This document shows positions 11,864 to 21,319 of a stretch of 64,000 nucleotides of DNA, piece after piece (within the stretch, counting starts at the first letter, position 1; the number at the start of each line of letters is the position of its first letter). Source of the DNA: Dermacentor variabilis (taxonomy: Eukaryota > Arthropoda > Arachnida > Ixodida > Ixodidae); NCBI RefSeq assembly GCF_050947875.1, contig NC_134574.1, forward strand, positions 103,672,469 to 103,736,468, given 5' to 3'. Both the position numbers and the translations under genes were made by a program. The notes beneath the pieces are model-generated. The model was not told the DNA's origin, made no database searches, and saw only the letters and a list, made by a program, of their open reading frames with translations.

Positions 11864-12100
11864 CCGCCTGCCGTGGAGGCGTAATGGCTTATAGACGTTG
11901 TGCTGCTAAGGCGCGGGATCAAATCCCGGTCACGTATGCCACATTTTGATAAGGGAGAAATGCAAAGCAACCGTTTACCGTGCATTGGGTGCACGTTAAG
12001 GAAACCCAGGTGGTCAAGTTTAATCCAGTCCCCCAATATGGCATGCCTCATCATGCTATCGTGGGTTTGGCACGTAACACCACAGAATTAAACCTTAATA
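11864..12100 (+). mobile_element. Ruka-type tRNA-derived SINE, copy 1
   Basis: The head is tRNA-like, with an A-box region near GGAGGCGTAATGGCTTATAG and a B box GGATCAAATCC. The body carries the tick SINE landmarks GGGAGAAATGCAAA, GGGTGCACGTTAAGGAAACC, CAGGTGGTC and the 3' end CATCATGCTATCGTGGGTTT..GTAACACCACAGAATTAA. The body order matches the Ruka family described in ixodid ticks (established knowledge). Transcription would be by RNA polymerase III; mobilisation would depend on a LINE. Confidence 0.8.
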
Positions 12101-12329
12101 TTTAGTAAAACTATATTTTACGCCTTCCACAGGTCATTTCTGTGCGAGCGCCAATTACGTACAATAACCATAGATATACGTAGAGCCGCCCCTCAGGTTA
12201 CCTCGTCGACAAGGCACACCACTCGTTTCCACGATACATTTAAAAAAATGCTAAATTTCTGCCCAGTAGTTATTTTTGTGGTCTTTTAGAAGACCACAAA
12301 AGGTACCTTCAGACTGAATATATAGTTGC

Positions 12330-12790
12330 TACCCATGCTTACTAGAGGGACAAGGGATCAGCAGGAGTGGGCATATTCTCTCAGCACGTTTGCTGATCTT
12401 TCTCTTTTCGTCTTCCTAATTTTTGGGCCTGCCTCCTGTATTTTATCCTTGATGGGGTCCACGGTTGGCGGTGTTTGGGCGACTAACCCACTGTCCCCCC
12501 CCCCCCTTCCTCATACGGCGGCCAGTCCTTGCTTTCTGGCGGCGTCTTCGGCCATCCGGACGGCCCAGAGCTGTTCTTCTAGGTCTAAACTAAGCAGCAA
12601 AGTCTCCCACTGCTCGGCTTTACTTATGACGCGTGTAGTATTAGTGCGGTGGGTGTTGGTGGGTGAGGCTTTGAGACAGGCCCAGATAATGTGACTTTGG
12701 GCGGCATCGCTAGTGAGAGGCTGCCCATCATGTAGCGTTTGTGCAAAAAAACAAGAGCCTCGAAATGACCCGGGTTCTAAAACTCCCAAC
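12330..12790 (-). mobile_element. LINE C-terminal fragment (HIIWACL...QWETLLLS)
   Basis: On the minus strand an open frame shows SHIIWACLKASP, AEQWETLLLSLDLEEQLWAV and ends AARKQGLAAV-stop. This is the characteristic tail of I-type tick LINE polyproteins. A C-rich run (12496-12506) and a 3' UTR-like segment follow. Homologous copies lie at about 30180-30520 and 56094-56435. Confidence 0.6.
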
Positions 12791-14131
12791 CCTTGATCAC
12801 ATCAATTTATGATTTCTTGCCTGCGACCCGGGAACGCTAAGAAAATATGGATATGTTTGCTACTTGAGCAATAACCTTTAGCGTGCATCAATAATAGAAC
12901 ACGATCAAAGCTGCCGGCGATAACGCGGCGAGTTATGACTGGGGTGACGTCGCATTTTACTTTGTTCCGTTGCATTGCGCGGAGTTAAAACATTACGCCG
13001 TTTATAATGTATGTGCCACTGCCATTCCTTTCGTAATGTGCATCTTAGCGACACGATCTTAGCGACACATTTTCTGCGCATGCCTCTTCTTGTATATATA
13101 CACACGATGTGGCAACGCAATACAATATTGTTGGAAGTCAGCGCTGTGTATGTCGTCTGTCGCTGTCCTTGTCCTTCGCGCTGTACGTTATTTTTGATCA
13201 TGAATTACCAACTAGCCCAAGCAACCACCCTAGTGAGTAAAGGACCTCGGTTCGCGATTCCTGAACGGTCGGTTTTCGTCTGGCTGTTTATCACGATCAC
13301 AAACTGTCGAGCGCCCACGATTTAAGGTACAGGTTAGAGCCTGGATCGCACTGTCAGCCGCACCAGGATATGCAACGCCCCATCAAATCGGTGTGTCAAG
13401 CGCGCACTGCACTGACTGCGTGTTTGAGAGCAGAGCTGCCGTGTTGCGCAAGCAACATTGACGCATCGGGATCTTAAAATTTAGGCCCAAGAAGCACTGT
13501 TACAGACACACGGAAGTATAACGACGCGGTCACTGAGCTATCGCTGTGGGTCTTTCTGTATGGCTTGCAGAAGATCGGTTTTACTTTCGCGTGACTCTAT
13601 ACATGCGAGGGCGACACATCTTGCTACCTGGTGACACCAGTTTCTCGCACTTAAAAAACATCTCTCAGCAGGAATCTGTCTGGCTGGGTCGGAAATACTA
13701 GAAGCGAGAACTGCCCCAGCGAAGGTTAAGTTCCTGAACGTCGGGAACTCCTTAAGGAGCTTGGCTAGAACCGTTGTCGCTTCTAACGCTCCTCGTTCTC
13801 CATGCTGAGCGCACGTGGTTCACTAAGAGGCTCCTTTCCATGGCGTCTAAACTCAACTCGTAATATGTTCTAGTGCATTTAGAACGCAGTCTAGTCAATG
13901 GTGCATTCAGTTCACAAAGTAAGCGATGCACGTGCTACGTAAAGCATTTATTACATCTGGGTGAATTCGAAACACTAAATTCCAACGCAAGTTGTACTAT
14001 GGAAACCGCTGCAACGTTTACAACTGCTGGTTGATGCTGCGAACAGACGAGCCATAGTTCGCGAATTCGTCACCTGCGCGTCGCCGGCCCGGCTCTATCA
14101 ATTGCAGCAACCAGCACCTGAAGGACTTCCG

Positions 14132-15082
14132 TCAAAGCGAACCGGCGACGTGAAGGCCGGCGAAAGTGGCCAGGAGCAGCGCCACCCGGAAGCGCCTGGC
14201 TGCCTCTGCGGAGTCTCGCCCTCTTGAAGGCGCAGATAACGCAGAGGCTGGCTGGCACGGAACGAGACGCATGCGCTGCAGCAGCGCGCAGCGACGCGGG
14301 TGCTTCCTCTGCAGCCACAAGCAGCGGCAGTCGCGAGCGCCTCGATGTTGGAAGCAGCCGGTTCGAAGCACGAGGGCAGACGACGCGCTGACGGAGACAG
14401 AATGGGACATCTTGTCGGGTCCCGAAACAAACAACAAAAGCCGTGGCGTCGTTTCCAATCCAAGCGTTCCGGCACCCTGTGTAGTCTGGTTGTCTTCTAG
14501 CCTTGGCTTCCTCTCGCGCCTCTTGAAGATCTCGCCCGGAAAGACGGTAACGCGTTCTGCAGAGTTGGCGACACCCGCAGCGTCTGGAGCTTTTTTGGTC
14601 GCAAACGGCATCCGAGACCTGTCGCGTAGCCGAAGAAAGCCCCACGGCACGGAGGGTGAGTCGGTCATGTGATGAGGTGTCTCATAGAGGCCACTTTCTA
14701 GAGGCGAATGCAGGTTCTTTTTCATGAAGCATAACTGTGGGTCGGTGAGGCTCTGAAAACAGCGTGGTAGCTTGGACGGCGAGGGTGGCACTCTCACTCT
14801 AGCTTGGCGTTGAGTGCCCTCAAGTTGCGAGCCGTTGCCGTGGAAAACAGGTTTCATCCACAAAAGCAGCGACGAAATCTCGAACCCAAATCTGCTGCCG
14901 TAGGCTGGCTTCTTGGCACCCGCGATATTTGTCACCCGTTGTCCAGGGTAACGCCGTCGGCAGCTCCGGAATCCGGCCACCGCCCACAGCTGGCTCCGAG
15001 CGATGTGGCGCCGGATCTTCAAGCGTGAACATCGAGGCAAGCTACAGCCTCGATGCAATCGTTTGATGTTGCCTGTATTCAT
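14132..15082 (-). CDS. G2: G-family member, 316-codon ORF
   Basis: Product unknown. ATG 15082 opens M-N-T-G, the start shared (as M-[NKE]-[TP]-G) by G3, G4, G6, G7, G8 and G10. The protein is basic: RRHIARSQLWAVAGFRSCRR at about 24-43, a block at about 60-115 that G3/G4/G7/G8 lack in frame, CFMKKNLHSPLESGLYET at about 118-135, and Ser/Arg-rich sequence after 200. No membrane segment, signal peptide or known fold is seen. The upstream conserved block is at 15337-15366 and the AATAAA signal at 13947-13952 on the minus strand, followed by the family's conserved downstream sequence. An overlapping frame (14098-14475) keeps the C-terminal ETPQ motif, suggesting an internal frameshift relative to G1. 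It is nearly identical to G6. A short hand comparison with G10 (five substitutions over 60 bp) shows no third-position bias, so coding is unproven. Confidence 0.45.
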   Translation of the reverse strand: MNTGNIKRLHRGCSLPRCSRLKIRRHIARSQLWAVAGFRSCRRRYPGQRVTNIAGAKKPAYGSRFGFEISSLLLWMKPVFHGNGSQLEGTQRQARVRVPPSPSKLPRCFQSLTDPQLCFMKKNLHSPLESGLYETPHHMTDSPSVPWGFLRLRDRSRMPFATKKAPDAAGVANSAERVTVFPGEIFKRRERKPRLEDNQTTQGAGTLGLETTPRLLLFVSGPDKMSHSVSVSASSALVLRTGCFQHRGARDCRCLWLQRKHPRRCALLQRMRLVPCQPASALSAPSRGRDSAEAARRFRVALLLATFAGLHVAGSL

Positions 15083-15664
15083 GGCTTATTGCCCAGTGGT
15101 TCGTTTTCTTGCAAGCCGTGGCAGGCAATAGGGAACAAAGCTTTGCAGCGGAAGACGTCTAGCCTAGCTGCTTGAACGTGATGATCGCTTAAGGATCCCG
15201 TCCGCTGGCGGTTGCAAGGCCTTTATAGCGTCCTCCTGATCGTGAAGCTGGTCGGAGAGCCTTGTTCATACGCCACGTCGACGGCGGGCCTGAAGTATCC
15301 AGTGGCCTTCGGCAAGTGGCACGCAGTCAAGAGGGACGGTGACAGCGAAGCGAAATCGAACGTCTTGAGGTCGAGGCCACGTTCACGCGCACATGACGAT
15401 GATGATAGTTCGCCACGGCAAGGAAAATGAGGAATTCGTGGGAACTCCGTAGAGTCTGCAGGTCCATTGTTTCAATTATAAATCCATTACCGACGCAAAA
15501 CGTCTGTCTGCTCAACTTTGCAAGATAATCACTTGCCTCTGTCAGTTTAATTGCTGATCTCTTGTCTTTTATGAAAATTCTCTCTCCACTATGATGTGTA
15601 ACAGCAGTGTCTGCATATACCACGCATTTGTCCAAATAACGTCAATGATTAGCGGTGCTTTGCG

Positions 15665-15667
<3 letters not shown>

Positions 15668-15697
<30 letters not shown>

Positions 15698-16060
15698 TAA
15701 GAAGCCAACAAACACTGTCACCAAGGGCAACATAGGGGAAATTACTTGTGCTTAATAAATGAAATGAAGAAACGATAAATTAATGGAAATTAAAGTGGAT
15801 GACAAAACAACTTGACGCAGGTGGGATACACATAAATACCCAAGAAAGTGGATGGAAAAACAGCGCCGCGGTAGCTCAATTGGTAGAGCATCGCACGCGA
15901 AATGCGAAGGTTGTGGGTTCGGTTCCCACCTGCGGCAAGTTGTTTTATCATCAGCTTTAATTTCCATTAATTTATCGTTTCTTGATTTCATTTATTGAGC
16001 GCAAGTAATTTCCCCTATGTTGTCCTTGGTGTCAGTGTGTTTGTTGACTTCTTATGATAT

Positions 16061-16062
<2 letters not shown>
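15668..16062. mobile_element. Palindromic tRNA-SINE: two inverted arms around a tRNA-like core
   Basis: An (AT)n run, a left arm (about 15696-15830), a tRNA-like core (15865-15937) and a right arm (about 15925-16062) that is the inverted copy of the left, then (AT)n again. The right arm plus core is one complete SINE; the left arm is a second, head-truncated copy in opposite orientation. RNA from this locus could form a hairpin with about 130-bp arms. Confidence 0.7.
15865..15937 (+). mobile_element. tRNA-like head of SINE (full cloverleaf, not a functional tRNA)
   Basis: 73 nt fold into a textbook cloverleaf: acceptor GCCGCGG/CTGCGGC, D stem GCTC/GAGC, anticodon stem TCGCA/TGCGA, T stem GTGGG/CCCAC with a TTCGGTT loop. 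The anticodon loop is CGCGAAA, giving nominal anticodon CGA with G instead of the invariant U33 and no long variable arm as Ser would need. It is followed by a SINE body, so I call it a SINE head, not a tRNA gene. Confidence 0.7.

Positions 16063-16148
<86 letters not shown>
16062..16148. repeat. (AT)n(GT)n microsatellite
   Basis: About 34 AT repeats followed by nine GT repeats, adjoining the SINE 3' end. The lengths differ strongly in units 2 and 3. Confidence 0.9.
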
Positions 16149-16639
16149 TATTACGGCAGCCTGCCTTTACACATAATAAATGCGTATTTAATTCATCGAG
16201 TTGTGGTACCGACATTGATGTGCCGCGCATGTAGGCCAAGAGCTGCATATCAAATTGTATATGTTATCGCCTTAATTCGCGCGCGCGCTCACGGTGGGTT
16301 GCCATTTGCGCTATGGTATCAGCTGCGCCTGTTTTGAGTCGATGGAAAAGTAATGACTGGGAGAGGGGCCTCATCTGGCCGTGACGAATGTGCTCAGTCT
16401 AGTTCCACGCACTATTTTCAGCGTGAGCCGGCGAAAGTGAGCCTCGAGGGGGCATTCGTGGCTGCTGCAGAGATCGTACAATCTCGTCTATCGTCTCCGG
16501 ACGTGCTCTTCCATTTTGAGGGGCAATTCTTCGTTTCAGTTGCAGGGTCGATATTGATGCCTTTTCCTGATTCTTCATAACCAGCTGAATCCCGTTCCAG
16601 AATGGTGAACGTCGAGACTAACGATACGTACCACTTCTA

Positions 16640-16801
16640 CACTGTAAAATAATTTACACCCTGAAAAGTGAAAAATGGTGTAAATGTATCTATAACTGAC
16701 ACACTTGGGGTGTTATCTATATTAGCGACACCCGATGGGTGTGAGTTACAGACACATTTACACCATTTTTCACTTTTCAGGGTGTAAATTATTTTACAGT
16801 G
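16640..16801. mobile_element. Foldback MITE, copy 1
   Basis: A 162-bp element whose outer 48 bp are perfect inverted repeats (start CACTGTAAAATAATTTACAC, end its reverse complement), with weaker pairing towards the centre. It is flanked by TA on both sides. The orthologous site in unit 4 (about 63089-63092) is empty and reads TCTACTTC, confirming the boundaries and a TA duplication. The TA target suggests mobilisation by a Tc1/mariner-type transposase. Confidence 0.85.
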
Positions 16802-16949
16802 TACTTGAGGCAACGGGGCACCTCCCGTGAAGGTGTGAAAAATTAACTTGAAGTACGCATTCTGGACCAGAATTGCTGGCTACTTGGGTAACGCGATGGG
16901 CCTAATATTATCTAAGACGTAACCGTCGCCCGGACTTTGCAAATGCAAG

Positions 16950-17670
16950 TCCGGGTGACGGTGACCTCGGCAATATTGCACTAGAGTGAAAGCCATGCCC
17001 ATCTGACGAAACAATTGATGATGTCTAATAAATAAACTTGTGATTCCTTGCATAAGATTTTCAACGTGGACGAAGTGGTACTGTGGGGGTACGGAGCCGC
17101 TGATGGGAAGCCTTGTAAAACATCTGATAATTGAGACTTGGGGATCTCCGTCAAATCATCGTTAGTTGGTGATAACAACGTAGGTAATGGAAGTTGGGAT
17201 AAAATCCAAGCTCTAACCCTCTAGAGATTACCTCAAATGAATCCTTTGTTTCTTCGTGACACAAAACTGCGCATTCTGCATTTATCGGCCGCGGAATCAC
17301 TTTCTTGGCGCGCAGAAATCTATACAGTGTGCGTTTATTATTTGATTTAGAAAGAAATTCGAAATGCTGAATGTCGTACTCATCCTTTCCCTTCAGTACT
17401 GTACGTCTGAAAGTACCTGCAAAGAATTTATAGTCAATCCAATTTTGACAGTTTTAATCATGAAATAGTTTCTGCCAAGCTGCGTTCCTTCGCCTGTAGT
17501 CATGCGAACAATCGTTATTCCACCAAAGAGAAGAATTCGTTTTAACTGATTGTGCCACAAATTCAGGTTTTTCCCGGGACTCTCTTAAAGCACAACAAAT
17601 GCCCAAGGAGGATCGCAAGGAATTGTGAAATTTATTTAACTGATTGTGCCACAGATTCAGGTTTTTCACG
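16950..17670 (-). mobile_element. LINE fragment: endonuclease-RT linker and RT N-terminus
   Basis: Minus-strand frames in order from 17669 to 16981: KNSSLWWNNDCSHDYRRRNA, KGKDEYDIQHFEFLSKSNNK, LRAKKVIPRPINAECAV, SQLSDVLQGFPSAAPYPHST and TLKILCKES. This is the linker plus first RT motif of a non-LTR retrotransposon, with frameshifts and nonsense. A 95-bp internal tandem duplication (repeat starts near 17542 and 17636) is shared with unit 3 but absent in unit 4. Confidence 0.65.
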
Positions 17671-18669
17671 GGACCCTCTTAAAGCCCAACAAATGCCCAA
17701 TGCTTTCGATCTGAAACTAGCATCAATCTGTCAAAGGCGCCAATGAGGATCGGAAGGAATTTTGAAATTTACGGTTATTTTGAAAGTACGCGTATTAGAA
17801 ACTGAGGAGGTTACTGGACGTATAAAATCAAAAATGACCGGCATGGGGTCTATTTGTCGCATAATCAACAGTCGACCAGGCGGACTAGGACATGCTTCAG
17901 CTTGCGAAAGTCAAGTCTAGGGTGGAAGCAGCCCGACCTCTGATGAAAGTAGGTCGTCCTGAATTTACACTCGTGAGGTTGTTGACCTGGGACAAATTCC
18001 ACAAGCAAGTGCCGCGCACTCTACTTCACCACACCTCTGAATGACAGCAGGCGTAACAGAAATCGTCTGCAGAGGATGCGCACCCTATCCAGACACTTTG
18101 CGCTTGGGCGGCCAAGGTTTTTTTCGGGGAAGGTAGCAGACACTTGCATAAATTTAGATATTTCGGGTCTTCCTTTTACTAATGATTATTTTCAAATGAT
18201 AGCCGCTGTCGCGGTTTCCAACACTCATTCTGTCGTTATAGTGTTGATACAAGAATGTCTCCCTTTCCACTTTCTTTTCATCAAATCAAGCTTCCTTCAA
18301 TGTCCCCCTTATACACCATCATCATCATCGTCACCTCCAGCTGCGTTCTTCCCCCTGGTGGTGCTCGCGATCGTGCCACGAGACGTTCCATTTCGCTTCG
18401 CTGTCATCGCCTCTCCCGACTGCGTGGCACATGTAGCACAAGGTCACCGAGGATGTCAAGCCAGCCGCTCTCGTCACCTCCGAACGAGTCGCCACAGTAG
18501 GGCCGATAGCACGCTGTAATTGCCTGCGCTCACCAACACCAGCGGACGGCGTCACCACGCCATCGCCACGTTCAAGCAGCCACGTTTAAAAGACATCCAC
18601 CGCCGGCAACTCCGGTTCGCCACCCCACAGTCCTCGCACGAAAACACGCCAGCAAGTGAGCGATCGTCC

Positions 18670-19578
18670 ATGAAGACCGGGTGCCTTAAGCGATATCCAT
18701 GGGGCTCGAGACTTCTTCGACGTTCGCGGCCGAAGATCCAACGCCGTACCACTTGGCGCCAGCTGTGGGTGTTCGCGGGATTCCGAAGCTGCCGACGGCG
18801 TTACCCTGGGCGCTACCCTCAGAGGCCCGCACCGTTGCGGTTCACCATGAAAGGAAGAACGCAGTGGCCTCTGCAACCTGGCATGTACGGGACACCCCAG
18901 CAGACGACCGACTCGACACGCGGCTTTTCTCAAACAGCGTTGCGAAGGCGACAAACATCGGCCGGCGCGACTGGCCGACTGCTCTGCGTCGAGTCACGGT
19001 ACGCCAAACGAATTCCCGATTGTAGACGCGTCCCTGCCTTGCCGAGTGAGATTACCGAATCGCCCAGAGCAAACAAACGCCAGAAGCATCCGAGACTGCC
19101 CAGGAAGCCAGAACGCGTCGACCTCAGAGGACGCGTTCGTCTGCTTCGGGGCACGACGACGAGATTCATCCCGTCTGTCTCCGCCAGCGCGTCGGCTGCC
19201 CTCGCGCGTCGAACCGGCCATTCCCAACTGGACCGTTGGCGATTTGCAGTCGCTCGAGCTCGCAGCTCCGGAGGAAGTGCTCGCGTTGCTTCGCGCTTCT
19301 ACAACGGATGCGTCGCGACATCCCAGCGTCTGGGCCTTCGAGTGCGCGAAACTCCGCACAAGTTGCCAAACGCCGTCATGCCTGGCCGCTCTTGGCCAAT
19401 GCTGTCGGAGTATCCGGAAGTGGTTTCGTGCATCGCAGACCCACCACACGAAACCGGGAACGGGCTGGGACGAGGCTGCGTCCTGCGGTGCATGACAGAC
19501 TCGTCCTCGGACTACCAGCTCTCGGGCGAAGCAGGTCTTCGTCGGACGCCCTCGAATGCCTGCGCGCTGCAGCTCTAA
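18670..19578 (+). CDS. G3: G-family member, 302-codon ORF
   Basis: Product unknown. ATG 18670 (M-K-T-G) is chosen because the same Met starts the ORF in the other copies; the frame itself is open further upstream without an ATG. Segments: RPKIQRR at about 20-26, QLWVFAGFRSCRRRYPG at 31-47, RFTMKG at 57-62, GMYGTPQQTTDSTRG at 71-85, RRTGHSQLDRW in the second half and LGLRVRETPHKLPN near 230. Compared with G2 it lacks about 57 residues after RRYPG, and compared with G4 it has an extra 12 near the middle; both differences are in frame. Upstream conserved block 18380-18409; AATAAA at 19779-19784, followed by GTAGCACATGCGTCTCTTAC. G3 faces G4 tail to tail in an inverted repeat. Confidence 0.45.
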   Translation: MKTGCLKRYPWGSRLLRRSRPKIQRRTTWRQLWVFAGFRSCRRRYPGRYPQRPAPLRFTMKGRTQWPLQPGMYGTPQQTTDSTRGFSQTALRRRQTSAGATGRLLCVESRYAKRIPDCRRVPALPSEITESPRANKRQKHPRLPRKPERVDLRGRVRLLRGTTTRFIPSVSASASAALARRTGHSQLDRWRFAVARARSSGGSARVASRFYNGCVATSQRLGLRVRETPHKLPNAVMPGRSWPMLSEYPEVVSCIADPPHETGNGLGRGCVLRCMTDSSSDYQLSGEAGLRRTPSNACALQL

Positions 19579-19959
19579 GGCTCAACGCAGCTGGTCGGAA
19601 GTCATGCGGTGGGTGCGGGTTTGCCAGCAGCGAAAGAAGCATGCCCGCGACGCGCAGGTGACGAATCAACCAAGTCTGGGCCGAAGGTGCACTGCGCTGA
19701 TCAGCTCAAGCAAAGTGTGCCGGAGTTTTGATCGTAGAACATTTATGGAACGTTATATCTTCGTAGTTGCTTAGTTACAATAAATTGTTTGCGTAGCACA
19801 TGCGTCTCTTACTTTGTGACCTTGGTGCACGATCGACTGGGTCGGGCATCAATATAGGCTAGAGTAAACGCTTTCAGGTTCGACGTCCTGCACGGGAGAA
19901 ACACAAAACGCGACCTCTCGCGAGCTATGTGTAACGATAGAAAACGACGCTGCACCTAT

Positions 19960-20515
19960 CGTGGTCACTCTGTGACAGAGCACGAGGTGGCTGGTTCGAT
20001 TGCCTAGCGCGGCGGCAGGATTTCAATGCAAGCGACGTTAGAAGGGACACAGCACACACCAGTGGTTCAATAAGTCATTGGTCAGATGTTCCTTTTGCTA
20101 GAACCTAACGATCTATCTATGCCGTCCACGTTCCACCGGTAAAATGGACAGACGCTTGCTAGATGCTTAGCTATTAATATAATTAGTATAATGCCCCCTT
20201 TCCGCTTTGTCCATTTGAATTTAACCTCTTCACCTACTATCGCTCTCCTTGTCTTCTAGATTATGGGCACTAAGCATGCGCTGGCGGCTCCCTTTCGGGG
20301 TATATATAAATGGGCCAATGGCCCGAGCAAACGATATCGGCACGGCGTATGCGCGACCTTGCTATGTACCGATTATTTGCGAATCCCTCAGATTGGATGG
20401 GCCATGATGACCGCATGGGGTCAAAATTTATCGGGAGTCCCTTACGTACCGCGTGCATTATAATGAGATCGTGGTTTTGGCAAGGTAAAACGCCAGAAGG
20501 TATAAATTTGCAATT
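19960..20515 (+). mobile_element. Split Ruka-like SINE
   Basis: A tRNA-like head remnant (GAGCACGAGGTGGCTGGTTC, about 19978-20040) and a 3' end remnant (GCATTATAATGAGATCGTGG ... GGTAAAACGCCAGAAG, about 20450-20502) are separated by about 400 bp of other sequence. The same split arrangement sits in the opposite inverted-repeat arm, so the interruption is older than the inverted duplication. Confidence 0.5.
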
Positions 20516-20690
20516 GCTGCAATGTACGCGTTCGTTTCAAAAGCGAACTCAATACTAGGGGGAAGTTTCACAGCGAAGGTGAAGGCGAGTTTCGCGGCAG
20601 TTTTGGTGGGGCGAAAGCCCGGCGTGTGGAGACATGTTGGACGTGCTTGGTATCAATCAGCAAAGCAACCCACGTCAGGCTCCCGAATTT

Positions 20691-21319
20691 TCGCATCTGT
20701 GTTTTGTTTCTTTCCCCCGATTCGGAGGCACAAGTAGGGCGCAGAGATGTTATCCTTGGACAACCTGATGAACCAATTCATTGTAAACGTGAAAATGCTA
20801 GGACTGAGCCCAAAGGAGCCGCAGCGCGCAGGCTGCCCCCTGCCGGGTGACGTAAGCAGAACGTCGCCTCGAGGGGCCGCAGGTTTGCGCTCGCTGCAGC
20901 TTCATAGTTTCGATCTCACGCGCTGCGATAGCTGAAGTATCGTCGTGTCGTAGCTCCGCGGGTAAGCGCATTGTTCCAGACGCGAAAGTTGATATGGCTT
21001 GTAGAGAGAGTTTGCTTCAATTTCCAAATTACCATGAGCCCGCTGCGACTGAAAGGTTAAAATCATTTATTAGGTATTTCTTAACTAGCGAATAACTGCC
21101 GCGTATCACCCGGTAATCTTAAAATATTACCTAAAATCTTCGTAGAAATACCCGGTGTATACATACCTATAGTTATTGGTAGTTACGTTTCAAAGCGAAA
21201 ATTCGAGACACTGCCATGGGTTGATTTGGTTTGGTTTGGTTTGGTGCCTGTAGTTATAGCACAACCCACTATACGGGGGATTGGGCATGAATCGGGCGGC
21301 GGTGGGTCAAAAAAGAATA
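20691..21319. other. Spacer of the inverted repeat
   Basis: No gene seen. It contains a short (TTTGG)n run at about 21224-21243, longer in unit 3 (47142-47171), of the kind found next to tick retroposon fragments. Confidence 0.5.

Larger units (their letters stand above)
9246..16801. repeat. Tandem array unit 1 (partial)
   Basis: Collinear with 27.21-38.2 kb (unit 2) and 53.1-63.09 kb (unit 3): LINE tail, mariner, LINE tail, Ruka SINE, LINE tail, G-family gene, SINE/microsatellite, MITE. Homology begins abruptly at about 9246 (matching 27212). The unit lacks the whole left half (inverted repeat with two G genes, RTE) and also lacks the counterpart of G5, which is missing between about 13.06 and 13.23 kb. 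It ends at the right edge of the MITE. Confidence 0.8.
18025..20690 (+). repeat. Left arm of large inverted repeat (unit 2)
   Basis: It matches 21320-23895 in reverse complement over its whole length: upstream region, G3/G4 transcription unit, 3' flank, a split Ruka SINE and the segment up to CAAGCACGTCC near 20640. The central spacer is only about 0.6 kb. Similarity is high over the genes and lower but continuous in the flank. Confidence 0.8.

Noticed and set aside
15865..15937. Functional tRNA gene
   Set aside because: Cloverleaf is good, but the anticodon loop has G33, the nominal anticodon CGA would need a type II Ser tRNA, and a SINE body follows directly.
16063..16248. Open frames of Tyr-Ile, Thr-His or Ile-Asn-Gln repeats (also at 32.3, 35.5, 37.4, 58.3 and 61.4 kb)
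   Set aside because: They are translations of AT, AC and AATC microsatellites.
21224..21243. Telomere-like repeat
   Set aside because: The unit is TTTGG, not the arthropod telomere TTAGG, and only a few copies are present next to retroposon-like sequence.
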